The position numbers and the translations under genes are program-made. This document shows positions 1 through 11,932 of a stretch of DNA of 64,000 nt, in pieces; positions within the stretch are counted from its first letter, which is position 1; each line of letters opens with the position of its first letter. Source of the DNA: Gordionus sp. m RMFG-2023 (lineage: Eukaryota > Nematomorpha > Gordioida > Chordodea > Parachordodidae); NCBI RefSeq assembly GCF_954871325.1, contig NC_088778.1, forward strand, positions 22,119,120 through 22,183,119, in the 5' to 3' direction. The notes below the pieces were generated by a model, which saw only the letters and a list, made by a program, of their open reading frames with translations, was not told the origin of the DNA and made no database searches.

Positions 1-840
1 TAAAAATTAAATGGGACACCTTTTGCAAATATAAATAATTATTAATTCATATATTTTTAGTAATATTTTAAGCACTGTTTAAATTAATTCTCAGATGATT
101 TTATAGAAATCGATAAAAATTTTTCAAATTTTAAGGAAGGGGTTTCTCAGTAAAAGTTATGAAAACAAATTTTATCCCTATAATAATTTTCCATAGAGGG
201 AAGGGCTGGAAGTTCAACCTTACGCCCTCCACTTTTCATCTAGATATCAATATAAAACTATAATAAAAAGAAGATTATATCCTATAGTATTTTTCATGAG
301 AAGGGGGGAGGTGAGTTTATTCCACATTCCCAACCTCTTCCCACCCCATGTTTACGCCAGTAGCTCTAACATTTTATTATTTTTTTTATCTAGACCAAGA
401 TTTACGAAATTTTTATCATTCTGGAGTCCGGCCCTTTTATTTTTTATGAAAAAATAAATTATAATAATAATAAAAATAAATATGAGCAATGAATGAAGGC
501 TAAATGAGCTAATATAACATTTTCCAACTTGATATAATCTGAAAAATAGGGCAGGCAAAAGTTTGTAATTTAAAAAATTACTAGACCCCGATTGCATATT
601 TAATCTTTTTTAAACCCGACCCGATCCGAATTTTTGTAATTATATTATTTTAGGCCTGGTCGAGTTCCAGATCTTCGATACGATATTAAAATTTGTTTTA
701 TAGGATGAATTCATCTCAAATCTTTAAATTATTTTAGGAAGCACCAGCTGTTCAAATACCTTTTATGAATCGAATACTATCAAGTTCAAGCTTATCCGCT
801 AAGTATATGATATTTTATTTATATGCCATATTTATATGGC
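1..840. other. AT-rich intergenic DNA, no gene seen
   Basis: No frame shows a recognisable domain or a convincing exon. A short GGCC-type fragment around 610-680 resembles the GC-rich ends of the repeats described elsewhere in the window. Otherwise I see only homopolymer runs. Confidence 0.5.
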
Positions 841-1600
841 CCAGGGATGCGAACCCGGCAAAAATTTGCCCAGGTTCGGTTTAAGGTTAAAAAAAATAGA
901 TGGGTTCGGTTCGGGTGCGGTTCAGGGAAATATTTTTGAACCCGAGTTTGGTTCTGGATTCAGCTCGGGTTTAAGAATTTTTGATTGATAAAGAAAAATA
1001 TTCTATATTTAAATCATAATTAAAAAACTAGACATAAATTTGGTATAAAAAATAAATTTTTTATTTTATTTATAGGCAAAATAAGTTAAAAATAAAAAGC
1101 ATAGTCATGTATAGATTTAAAAAATTTTATTTAGACGTATTTTTTTAAATTAACAATATCCAATATAATAAATTTTACTATGACTTGCTCACTTTCATTT
1201 TCCTCCAATTATAATCTTTGAGAATAAGTTAAAAATTAAAAATAAATGGCCTAAATGAATTTAATTGTTTAAAATTTATTAACAATCCAATAGGAATCTT
1301 TGAGAATAAATTTAAAAATGGAGTAAATGAATTAAGTTGTTTAAAATTTATTAACCCTTCACTTAAGGAAATTTGAAAATATCATAAAATGTCAAGTAAA
1401 TTATTAATATTTGTATTTACAATATATATATATTAATTTAAACAATACACTGAACCCTGTTGAACCCGGGTTCAAATAAAATTCCCGGGTTCGGGGTTTT
1501 GAAAATTTTATAAACGAGGTTCAGGTTAGGTTCGGGTTCAGATTTTTTCCCCAAAACCCTGGGTTTCTTCTCCGGGTTCGGTTTAGGTTTGTACGAGGTA
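841..1600. repeat. GGGTTCGG-rich repeat, probable non-autonomous hAT remnant
   Basis: The block opens with CCAGGGATGCGAACCCGG and closes with several GGGTTCGG motifs around 1445-1595, separated by AT-rich filler. CAGGGATNC-type ends followed by degenerate GGTTCGG runs recur at 20956-21200 and 22655-22730, so this is a dispersed family. The two ends are not clean inverted repeats and no target duplication is visible. The hAT assignment rests only on the CAGGG-like terminus. Confidence 0.4.
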
Positions 1601-2558
1601 AGGGTAAAATCGGAATAAGTGCTTATACATCAAATTTTTTAAAATTCTTATCACTAAATCAGGTTTATTTAGAATTTTATTTAGGTAGTTCATTATACCA
1701 ATCATAATGTAAATATGTACATTGTTTGAATAAATATTATTAATATTGATATAAATGAATAAATGAGAGACTTCAGTCACTTCTTTTTTTAGGTGTAGTC
1801 TTCAAAGTTTTAAATATTTTTAAATGATATTTAAAAATGGTTATAAATTGAAATTTTTTAATAAAAATATAGTAGCTAACAATGTTTTAGCAAAATTCTT
1901 CTAAATTTTTTAATTAACTTAGGAGTGCTCTATAATAATAAAAAATATAGGAGTGCTAATTTTAACCCCCCCCCCCCTTACCCGCATGTTCTTGAAGCCA
2001 ATCTCAAAACTTAACACATTTTACTTAATTTTAATCATTCTACATTATAATGCCAAAATAATAACGTCAAAAAAATATTTTTGTATAATCGATAGACTTA
2101 AAAGTGGAGAATATTCGCTATTTAAATTTTGCACGGAATATTCCTTGGACAAGCTTAAAGATTCTAGTCCCTCGTGCTGGTAATACGATTTATTGGAATT
2201 ATACACTTCTACACCCTATCTCCTATGAACGACCCCCCCCCCCCCTAAATGTATATTTTAAAAAAAGATTCCTTACTACCCCATCCCCCCTTCCCTAAAT
2301 ATAATACACCTATATATATAATGAAATCCATATTACGCATCAAAAAAAGAAAATATAAATCAAAAAAACAGAAGGATATCTAAATACTTTTTACCCCCTT
2401 CCATACCTATTTTTTCCTACCTCCATTCCACCCCATTTTAAGTTTTAATGACGATCTTATGTCACCCCCTCCCCTTTCCTCGATTTAGAAATATCTGATA
2501 ATATATATAACATGATCTTATATTTTATCAAAATAGTTTTGCTTGTTTTATATTACAT

Positions 2559-2700
2559 TAGAGGTCTGCAAATGGCAAAATTATTAGGCTCAGCCTGGTT
2601 GGAATTTAGGACCCGTAAATTTTTTTACATGGCCCGGCCCCAATATAATTTTTTGCAGGCGTTGCCCAACGCAGCTCGGGCAAGGCTTTGTAGACTTCTA
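2559..2700. mobile_element. 142-bp MITE, TAGAGGTCTGCA family
   Basis: It starts TAGAGGTCTGCAAATGG and ends TTTGTAGACTTCTA, imperfect inverted termini matching the larger elements at 53874-54673 and 57277-58132. The interior holds GGCCCGGCCC-like sequence. The flanking 8-mers (TATTACAT and ATATGCTT) do not match, so the target duplication has decayed or the boundary is off by a few bases. It is too short to encode anything. Confidence 0.6.
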
Positions 2701-2826
2701 ATATGCTTTATCTAGTATTTAGGCCTACCTAATGTAATAAACATGTTATTATTTATATTTTAAAATGTTTTTGAAAATCAAAATTATATAAATATTTATG
2801 GTAATTTATGAAAATAAAATAGGTGC

Positions 2827-3181
2827 ATGCACATTTTTGAAGCCAGAGGGGACAGTATGAACGATATTATGATCAAATGCGATGTAAACTCTAATTATAT
2901 CGAAGGGATAGACACCTTTTTGTTGATGTTATTATATATAATTAATATTATAAGTTTTTGCTTCTTTCATGGGGCTAAGTTAAAAAAAATTATAATTTTT
3001 ATTTTACATTTAATTTAGATTTTTCTCAAGTCAAGTTCAGAAAAACGTTGATACGAAGTCCTTCGACAGAGCATTCATAACACTAACTGCTAAGTCAAGA
3101 TCATCAGCGATAAAATCATTCATAAAATGTCCAGATGCAAAGTTTATTATATTAAGACACATTTATAATTTATATAATTAA
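2827..3181 (+). CDS. Possible upstream exons of the lysine-rich gene
   Basis: Two short open stretches lie just upstream of the 3250-4536 gene on the same strand. The first (2827-3018) begins MHIFEARGDSMNDIM and becomes hydrophobic towards its end. The second (about 3041-3178) reads KNVDTKSFDRAFITLTAKS and onward, follows a plausible TTCAG acceptor and has balanced composition rather than the poly-K/N/I of random AT-rich frames. I cannot place donors or phases with confidence. They are listed only because position and composition suggest 5' exons of the same gene. Confidence 0.22.
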
Positions 3182-3249
3182 CTCTAGAATATTTTATTCT
3201 GATAAAGATATTTTTTTATGGCATTTTGTAGGTTCCATTTTGAATCTAA

Positions 3250-4536
3250 AATGTTGTATTTCATATATCCATTGACTCAATTATATATATTTCAAAAAGA
3301 TCTATAACTCAAGAGACATATTCGGTTGGTACAAATGTATTTAGCGTTTCACTGAAACCTAGAAATAACAACGAATACGAATGGATAGGCGATAGTGAAA
3401 GTTCAAGAGATGAATCTTTATCATCCGTGTGCAATAGCATAAAATCTACCGACATGAATAATTACGTTAATTTGGCACATCGTGAAACCAGTAATAAAAG
3501 CGAGAATTACACTAATAACACTCCGACAGTGTCTATTATTACAGCTACGATGACGTCAGGAGTAACGCATAGGATTACAGAAGAAGGCAACGATGTTATA
3601 ACTTTTGATTCTGGAAGAAGTAAAGAAGCAAAAATATATACTAGATTATTTTCGACACCATTATTTTGTGGGTATATATACTATATATTTTATAATAAAG
3701 TAGAGGAAAAGCGAGAATTATTTTGTTCAGTGCAGTGGTTCAGGTATTTATTTTTTTGGTCAAAAAATTGTAAAAATGAGCATCACTCTTAAATCACAGT
3801 TAGCGCGAATTCTCGGCGAAGGTTACTAAAAAATAATTAATTAAAGTTAAAAATTTTAAATGCAAAAACTAATTTTAGGTTTTATGCCCTCCTATCTTCC
3901 TTTTTTTGAAAAAGAAAAAACCATTAATTTGTTATATTATCAAATTCAGTGACTGAAGATAACAGAGCGATTGGGGAAGGTAAAAAAATACAGGATGTCA
4001 TAAAAGTTAGTGGTAAATATTATGGCAATGTAGGAGGTTATAGTAATCTGAAAAAGAAGACCAAGATAAAAATATTGAGTAAAACTACAAAGCATAATCG
4101 AAAGGTAACAAAAAAGCGAAAACTATCAACAAGTAAAAAGCCCAATATAAGTGCACGATCAACCAAAAAACCCAAACAAAGTACAACATTTGCCAAAAAG
4201 AGTAAACTAATTACTAGTTCAAACAAAAAGCCCAAGCGGAGAGTTAAAAGGAATATCGAAAATAATATGTCGTCAGTTATTGATCCATTTAAAGGCCAGG
4301 ACTTTCGAAATCATCCAATAATAGTTTCTTATAGGTTCAAGATTTTGAAGATGGGTTTTGGGAAAGTATCAAAGAACCGATCTAGAACTGTGATGAAGGA
4401 TTCCCACAATTTTAAAACCAAATTTAATAAATTTATAAAGAAAACTCATTCAAAAATGGCAAATAAGCTTTTACGTAGATTGAATGCATTATTTGGTGAT
4501 ACCACTTTGGATCAAAAAAATGTCTCAAGTATTTAA
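3250..4536 (+). CDS. Hypothetical lysine-rich protein, at least two exons, partial model
   Basis: Not recognised. A frame open from 3250 to 3792 carries a polar, Ser/Thr/Asn-rich segment (for example TNNTPTVSIITATMTSGVTH). A second frame, 3950-4536, follows a strong CAAATTCAG acceptor and encodes about 195 residues. One phase-compatible join uses donor GTAAAG at 3620 and exon start 3950, which would create a Met codon at the junction; T|GTAAAA near 3770 also fits. The second exon has four to five Lys/Ser/Thr-rich blocks, each with KKPK or KKRK-like clusters, then a dibasic stretch near residue 100 (KRRVKRN) and a less charged C-terminus. An AATAAA follows 6 bases after the stop, at 4542-4547. 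The basic clusters could be nuclear localisation or DNA-binding segments; RRVKR could instead be a furin-type site. Confidence that it is real is moderate; function unknown. Confidence 0.42.
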
Positions 4537-4599
4537 ATATCAATAAATATTATTTATTTATACAACTCAAATTTAAAATGACCTATTTTAACTAAAAAT

Positions 4600-7500
4600 G
4601 TAGCGCTCTTTATACCAGATATGAATCGGCTATAGGGGTGGGGAAATTTTTTTTAAACCTGGCTTGTTGTTAGAATAATTAATTTTGGGACTTTAGTTGA
4701 TTTGTCAAACAGGCCTAAATTCTATATAATTGCTTCGTTCAGTTTTATTCATAAAAATACAAAAGGCATTTATTTAAAAGCTTGAATTTATTTAAATTTG
4801 ATGAGTTTAATTTTCTTTTTTATTTAACCCTTCATTTGTTTCTAAAAATTAGGTCCCAATATTCGGCTTATGGGTATGGGTTTTCAAAACTCCAAAATAT
4901 TAATATGTTGTTCTAGATTTTGGTTTATATATACTATTTAACTATATTATGCATCATTAATAAATTTGACTTTATGTCAAATTTAAATCAAAAATGATGG
5001 GAAAAAAACCTTTGTTATAAAATAAAATTTTACTTTATAAAAGACTTAGCAATAAAAATTTAAATATTAAAAGTTTTTTTATTATGGTATTTTATATTTT
5101 TCAGAATTAAAAAAGATTTTAATACCTAAAAATGATGTTTTTATTATTTTAAAATGATGTTGTTAATAAGTATGAGTTAAAAATCACTCACAAATCACAT
5201 TAAATGGGATAAAAAGTCTCAGTTATTTAAAGGGGATATTAAAAACCCTAGAGATAAGTTAGTATAATAAATTTCTTTTGAATAAAGATAAAATTCTAAC
5301 TTTTGACATTAAATCCAATTCAAAACTTCTTCAGCCTCAAAAATTACATCTTTCGAATGATTAATTACCATCCTAAAAATACTAAATTGTTGTAATGTAA
5401 TATATCTGTTTGAAAAGCGCAGCACTTCCCCGACCTTAGTTTTCTCTACTTTATTATGTATATGTCGTAATTTTAAGGAATCACAACTATCCAGGATCAT
5501 CACGAATTAAAAAATAATCCCCCTGTAAGGATTAATTTTAAAGGATAAGAAATTTATATTATCACGTTTTGAGCGTGATAATTTTCAAAGTTGTTTTTTA
5601 CTTGGCATAAAGTATATATGTTCAATATATTAATCAATATATATCTAATCAAAACAACTATCCAATTTAAGATATCACTTTATAGATAAATAAAGGCGTT
5701 GGAGGGTCAAGAACATTTTCAACTGATTCTGATTTCATAAACAAGATTTTAAAAGTCAATGAGCTTTTAAATCATGTCTGATCGGTTCCTATTATGAATA
5801 TGACTAAATTTTTTTGAAAATAAGTTTAACTGATCATTTTTGTTTACCGGGATTTAGTGATTTTAGGTGGACGATTTTCTTTTTGTACTATCCGCTTATT
5901 TCGATCATTTAAATAAGCACTAAATGGTGACCCTTTCCCTATATCTTCTGTTATTTCCTATCGCGTTAGGGGTACTTTTTATCTTCCATAAATTCGTATA
6001 ACTGCTTATTTTTTAATTCATTTTCTCCAAAAGAATATATTTTTCATTGTAAAATGATTATTCGTTAGGAGCACTACTTAAAGCAAAATAATAATTCGAA
6101 AAACAATTACATGTGTGGTTCTTATACATATGATGAGTTTTGAAAATTGATTCAATGTAGATAATGTTATTATAAGGTTGTAGTTCTTTTGAGTCTATTT
6201 TAACATTGCTTTTTTTAATAAAAAGAAAATCCTTTAATTATGCAATTTAATTTAAGGTCAATTTCAGGAATACTGATATAATTATTAGCCATCAGAATTA
6301 TACAAGACCGGTGTTATATAGTAGGTGTTTCGCCCTTTACACTAAAATTCCATTATCTTTTATAAAAAATAATTAGATAGCCTCATCATTAGACTAAATG
6401 AAAAAATCGGGGCTTGAGCGCTATTTAAGATTAAGTAATAGGAGCTCTTTTACTATATAACAATGACCCTAAATTGGGAAGCCTTTCCGGGTAGGATTGC
6501 ATAATCAAATTTAACCGACAAACCAAAACAAAAATTTTATTTTTATTTTTAATACATAAATAAAACAAATTATTAATATTTTTTAAATAAATTAGTCTTC
6601 ACAATAAAAATACACATAAAATAGATACTTCCTGACACAAATGTGACATGTCCATTCAAGACAATTAGTACATTATATTAAGCATTTTACTGAATGACAA
6701 TATTACATCTTTTTAGAGTTAGTGATTACAAAAGTTACTTGAGGCTGCCAAATTTTCAAAAATATAACTAGATTCAAAATATAATATATAATTTCGATAT
6801 CTATTCGCTAAGTGTACATACCAGAACGTTCTAAGCGTATGAAATTTTGTAAAATATATTATATATTTACCTTTATTTTTAAAATATGGAATTTATACAA
6901 AATTAATACAATAGTAAAAACAGATGTTATGTTATGATGTGAACATTGTACTTTAGTCATATAAATTTTGAAAATTAATTCTCAATTCTCAATTTTTAGC
7001 TTGCCTTCTTTTAACATTATGTGCTAGAACATTCAAATGCTGTCTGGAACGTTTTGATGTGGTCAATATGATAATATTGTACCTGTTATCCTTATTTATT
7101 TTTTGTGGCCTTTGATAAACACAAAAGAGCAAAAGATACTTTAATGTATTTAGAATTGATTTTTGAATTGCGATTAAAAATCCAAGATTGAAACGTAGCC
7201 TAAAGCGTGACGTTAAAGTTTTTACTTCACTTATAACTATGTCTTTGATTAGTGTCTAGCAAAACTAATTGATAAATTGATATATACATCCGGCATTAAC
7301 TACGGAAAATTAAGAAATATTTTATACAAAATTAAAATACCATATATGTATCTTCCATGGATGGTACCATATCTAAATCCTGGCTACTATACTGTTCATA
7401 CACTATTGCTTACGAAAAGTAATAAATAAGTTTTGGATATAGGTTAAAAAAATATTTTATAAATAATACAGATCAGGATTTAATTATTTTAGAGGAGTAT

Positions 7501-7690
7501 GTTTTATTGTTTGTAACGGTTATAATTTAGAAACTGTCGTAATCAAGATCAATATAAAAGAATAAAATAAAGTTAATGTAAAAAAAAGAATATCCATTTT
7601 GAATTGATCCAAACTTTTATTATTTTTTAAAAAAAAATTTAATCTTTCTTCTACATAGCAAACAAAAACGGTTTATTTTAGAAAACAATA
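4600..7690. other. Intergenic DNA, no supportable gene
   Basis: The longest frame here (5309-5503, minus, 64 codons) shows no domain, no splice context and no family resemblance. No bounded transposon was found. I see only low-complexity A/T runs. Confidence 0.5.
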
Positions 7691-7699
7691 AAAGCTCAC

Positions 7700-7984
7700 A
7701 TGGTAGTTTTATTTATTTTACTATTTAAAGGGTCTGCATTGACAACGTTGACATCCAAGGAACTATTAAAAGTACCAAAGAAATTGCATGAAAATATGTT
7801 TGTCAAGGAAAATTCTGAAGGTTTCAGGAAAAAAGTATCAAATTCAATCAAAAGCAGTCATCCACAGATAAATATATTTATCAGCCACTCCTATCAAATA
7901 ATTTCATACACCATATCAAGTAAAATTGGAATTATTTATAATGATTACAAAAGTATGAAATTAAGAAAACCCCTGATCTCATAG
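7700..7984 (+). CDS. Small ORF with signal-like N-terminus, doubtful
   Basis: Ninety-four codons from an ATG. The start, MVVLFILLFKGSALT, is hydrophobic like a signal peptide, and the rest is Lys/Ser/Ile-rich with no cysteine pattern or known motif. No splice partner, promoter or polyadenylation context can be assigned. In DNA this AT-rich a frame of this length can occur by chance, so it is a weak candidate only. Confidence 0.18.
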   Translation: MVVLFILLFKGSALTTLTSKELLKVPKKLHENMFVKENSEGFRKKVSNSIKSSHPQINIFISHSYQIISYTISSKIGIIYNDYKSMKLRKPLIS

Positions 7985-8850
7985 TCCATTTTAGCCAACT
8001 ACTATGTAGAACCTACAAGGCGACCCAAAGCTGCAAAATATTTTAAAAACCTGGTGGGATAAAGATTAAAATTATTTTTTTTAAATGGGTCAGGCCATTG
8101 CCTAAAAAAGGATATATAAAAATTACAATTATAGGCCTTGTTTTCATTTATATAGGAATGAAACATCTCTTAAGCGATTCTTATCACAGTGTTAGATTAA
8201 AAGTAAAAGCTAATTGAAAACTTCGAATTTGTTTGATTATTATTTTGTAAAAGTAGTTTTAGAGAGTATTTTTATCAGCTTCATTTTATTTTATTAGCCA
8301 AACTCTTATAAATAAATCATTATCCGTCAGGTATCTTTATTTCTTATTTAAAAATAATTATTTCTAGAAAAATATTCTAGGGAATAAAATAAATAATATG
8401 GTGGATGATTCAGTGACGGCAAGATCTATTAATGATTATCAATAGTTAAATAATCTTTTTTTAGTAACAAGATTAGATAATCTGTTACTTATATTATAGT
8501 TTTATAACATCATTAAAATTATGTAATTTCTATGTTCTTATGTCAGACAGTTGAAAAAAAACACAATTATGGTATTCCCATCTAATAGAAAAAAATAACT
8601 ATTTTTTATATGTATAAAAATAACCCTATAAAAAATTAAAAGGTGTATATAAAATAATTAAATATAACGTATTTGATAGGACTAATTAACCTCATTTTTC
8701 AAAAATATTTACTGATCCTAGCTCCTCTCTTGAGAACAATTAAGTGCTGAAATTAGGTAAATCACATCATGACTTTTTTTTTGCTGAAACACATTAGATA
8801 TTAACATGAAGCACCCTGATTCCTTGGTGAAATAAAATAGATATGTTTAC

Positions 8851-9950
8851 ATGGCTCCAGCAGGGGGATTGGTAATTGGAGAAAAATACCAGGAAAAAAA
8901 CTCAATCAAAAGAACTGCGGAAAGAAATGATAAAGAAAAAAAACTGCTGGAAGAAAAAACTTTGGAATACTGCTGAAAAAAATTAAGAAAAAAAAACTGA
9001 GGGAAAAAATTTCCGAAAAAAATCAGTAGCAATAAAAAAAAATATATTTGTATATATTTAGAATAAAATTATTATGTGTAATATTTAAGGTATAGAATTA
9101 ATCTTATTTTTTAAATTATGCATGCAATGTCAATGAAAATTCAGGAAAGGGGTAAGGGTTAGAGAATTTGTAGAGCCCAGAAATACGGTCTAGCCCGGCC
9201 CAAATTAATTGGGGCTTGATCAGGGCTTAAAAATTTAATAAAAAAATTTAGGCAGAAGAATGGAAATTTTTTTTATTCGGGCTTGCGGTCATTAAATATA
9301 TATATAATAATGTTTCACTTCTTTTCTTAAGATAAAATGATAATGATAATTTGTCTTAGAATTAGGACAAAACAATTAGTGATTTCATAAAAGAATGTTT
9401 TTTTATATTCATAAAAAAAATGGTATACAATATACATTGAAAAAATGCATAAATGCATAAATGCAAAAAGCAAGCCAGCAGGTATCTTTCTGCAATGCTT
9501 GACCGTTTTTGCAAAATATTTTTCAGGGCCAGTCCGGAATTTTACAATTATTTAAAACCTTGAATAATGAATAATGCAAATTTATGATTTTCCCTTCACA
9601 AATTTTTGTTACGTGCTTGATCAGGAGACTTGTACATATTATTTTTGCAGACCGGGTAAAGGCCTATACCAACTGGCTGATAAGCTGCTTTAGGCCGAAA
9701 CGTGCTGATGGTAAAATATATTAGCATAGAAACATGTATAATTAAAAATATAAACATTTGGTTCTTGCCCTTATATACCCTTACTAGATTTCTTTTGAAA
9801 TATTCAGAAAATTTTATTCCCACAGATTTATTTTCCCAAAAATTTTATTCCGATAGATTTTTTTTCCCTTGAGATTATATTTATGCATTTTTATTTTCGG
9901 AATGTTTTTTTCTGCCACAGACTTTTTTTGCTGGGATTTAGAGGTCAACT
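8851..9950. repeat. Purine-tract / pyrimidine-tract inverted pair
   Basis: The left arm (about 8851-9035) opens with CTCCAGCAGGGGGATTGG and is a run of degenerate GGAAAAAAACT units. The right arm (about 9830-9950) is a run of TTTTTTTCC/CTGCCACAG units ending in TTTTTTTGCTGGGATT. The arms are roughly reverse complements of each other, as expected for a foldback or MITE with repetitive subterminal regions. GGCCC-type repeat sequence around 9170-9290 lies between them. Confidence 0.4.
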
Positions 9951-10009
9951 TCTAATATTAGATTCATCTTAGTAAAAGAGAGAAAAAAATGGCCTGAAAA
10001 AATTTGCAC

Positions 10010-10116
10010 AAGCTCTGCATTTACACTTATCGCAAATTCGTGGCGATAGGCATTGCCAATTTTTGATAGTTTTTTATCAATTTACCGCGAATTCATTCCG
10101 TGAATGCAGGGTTAGG
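10010..10116. repeat. Short palindromic MITE-like repeat
   Basis: CTCTGCATTTACACTTATCG at the left is approximately the reverse complement of the right end, GAATTCATTCCGTGAATGCAGGG. The unit is about 105 bp. No target duplication was recognised. Confidence 0.35.
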
Positions 10117-10463
10117 CTCGAATCTATGATAAAAGTCTTTCCACTTGAAACTGGACTAATTCAACAATTTTATAAGAAAATTGCCATGTAACTTCTATAA
10201 ATTATACATTTTTTTCATCAAAAAAATTTTACAAGATTCTATGCAGGAACTAAGGCCTATTTATAGTAAACACGATATGAGCAAGCTGTTTGTTTTTACA
10301 AAATCAAGCCAATAAATAGATATAATTTATACATATTAAGCGTTATACGGTTATAAAAATAATAGCGAATTCGATAGGTATATGATATTTCTAAAATATT
10401 ATGTAAAATAATTATCTTTATTATGGCAATATCTAGTAAATGATCGCCATGAAGAATCCGCTG

Positions 10464-10688
10464 TATTGTTGTTAAACGGCTCGATTTGAGCCGATTTTTT
10501 AAAACGGCTAACTCAATATTTTAGCCAGAAAAATATTGTCTAAGCCTCGAGATTTCGTTAATAGATGTTCAAACATTTGTGCCACCTAATGAGCAAAATT
10601 TTAAGGCTTGTATAATAAATTTTCCTAATAAAATATTAAGTTAGCCGTTTTTATAAATCGGCTCAGAATGAGCCGTTTAACAACACTA
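10464..10688. mobile_element. 225-bp MITE, TAGTGTTGTTAAA family, copy 1
   Basis: The left end TATTGTTGTTAAACGGCTC and right end GAGCCGTTTAACAACACTA form long inverted repeats, with GGCTCRATTT-like sequence continuing inward. The interior (CCTCGARATTTCG followed by TTTGTGCCA) recurs in copies at 11856, 18430, 19273 and 62690. Flanks TCCGCTG and TCAGCTG suggest an eroded target duplication. The copy at 62690 has a clear 8-bp duplication, which places the family with hAT elements. Confidence 0.72.
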
Positions 10689-10699
10689 TCAGCTGGGAT

Positions 10700-11855
10700 T
10701 TAGATATCATTAAATAACGCTACCTTGAACATAAGGCGATAAATGAGGCCAAGACTTACCATATAAAATTTTAAAATTAATTTGGGGAAAAAGTAATTTG
10801 TATTTTTTTTATTAAATAATAGATATGAATGGATTGAATCTGTTTGTGCTAACCCTTATATTTGTTTTTGTTGTAATTAAAGTTCTGTCAATGATTGGCA
10901 TGTCAAAGAGAACACGATATAGAAAATAGTGGCCTAAAAAAATATATACATAATATATGTAGTCTATTACAAACATAATGTTTAAAATGAATGCTTTTGT
11001 TTTAAAAATAAAATTTATATTAAATTATACGAAATATTTTCATAAATTAGTTTGATTGGATATTTAAATGCACTTGTTATATACCTATAATGTTCAACTC
11101 AGTAGTGTATTAAGGAGGTAGGGAGGGGGGGGGAGTTATGCTCCAGGGAACTTTATTCGGATTATTTTATTCAATGCCTCCATAAAAAATATGATTTGAA
11201 TCAAGCTAAATTATTGATTGATTTGTCGTAGTAATTATAGCAAGGGACGCCTGGGAGAGGGCATGTTTCGATTTATTTTGAACAAGCTTAGAAATTTTTC
11301 ACAATTGAAACGAATTATAAAATTATTTATAAATATTTAACCAAATATGATCCTTTTTTTTATTGTATACTATTTTATTTAAAATTATTGATCATTTTAA
11401 TCAATTATATATTACATAAAAACATAAAGTTTATAAATTAAATATAAAAATAACATATATACTATATATATTTTTATACTAGTTAATTATCAAGTGAATA
11501 GACTAAATAATTATATAAATTAATAATTATAAATTTACTGGAAAAAGCAATTTAATTTATACAAAAATTAAAAAAGAAAAAAATAAGTAAATATATTTCT
11601 TAATTTGAGAAAGAGAAAAAAAAGGAGATGATTAAAAACAATAAAGATAAGGGGGGAAAGACCTAAATCATCCGGCTACTCAAGAAATTTTAAATTATAA
11701 TTTTAAAAAAAGAGGGCATATTTTAAATTTTGGAAAACTAATTAAAAAGTATTACATAACAGACATACGCAAGTAATTTATACTATCAAATAAGGGGAAG
11801 AATAGAAAAGCTCTTTGTTAATCTTAGATTTTTTTATTAAATTTAATAAGCTGGG
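10700..11855. other. Intergenic DNA with a poly-G run
   Basis: No gene or bounded element was recognised. A G-rich run near 11113-11135 resembles the G tracts that follow the ends of the CAGTGGCGTA-type hAT elements in this window, but no such end is adjacent. Confidence 0.4.
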
Positions 11856-11932
11856 GGCTGTTATTAAAAAGCCCGATTTGGGTCAAAGTTTAAAAACTGT
11901 CTGATTAAGATTTTAGCCAAAATATTAATCTG

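Noticed and set aside
3620-3792. Extension of the upstream lysine-rich-gene frame to its stop
   Set aside because: Composition turns to intron-like T-rich sequence after the GTAAAG donor at 3620; probably read-through into the intron.
5309-5503. Minus-strand ORF of 64 codons
   Set aside because: No motif, splice context or neighbour supports it; chance frame.
8847-9032. Minus-strand Phe/Ser-rich ORF
   Set aside because: It is the reverse translation of the purine-rich repeat arm.
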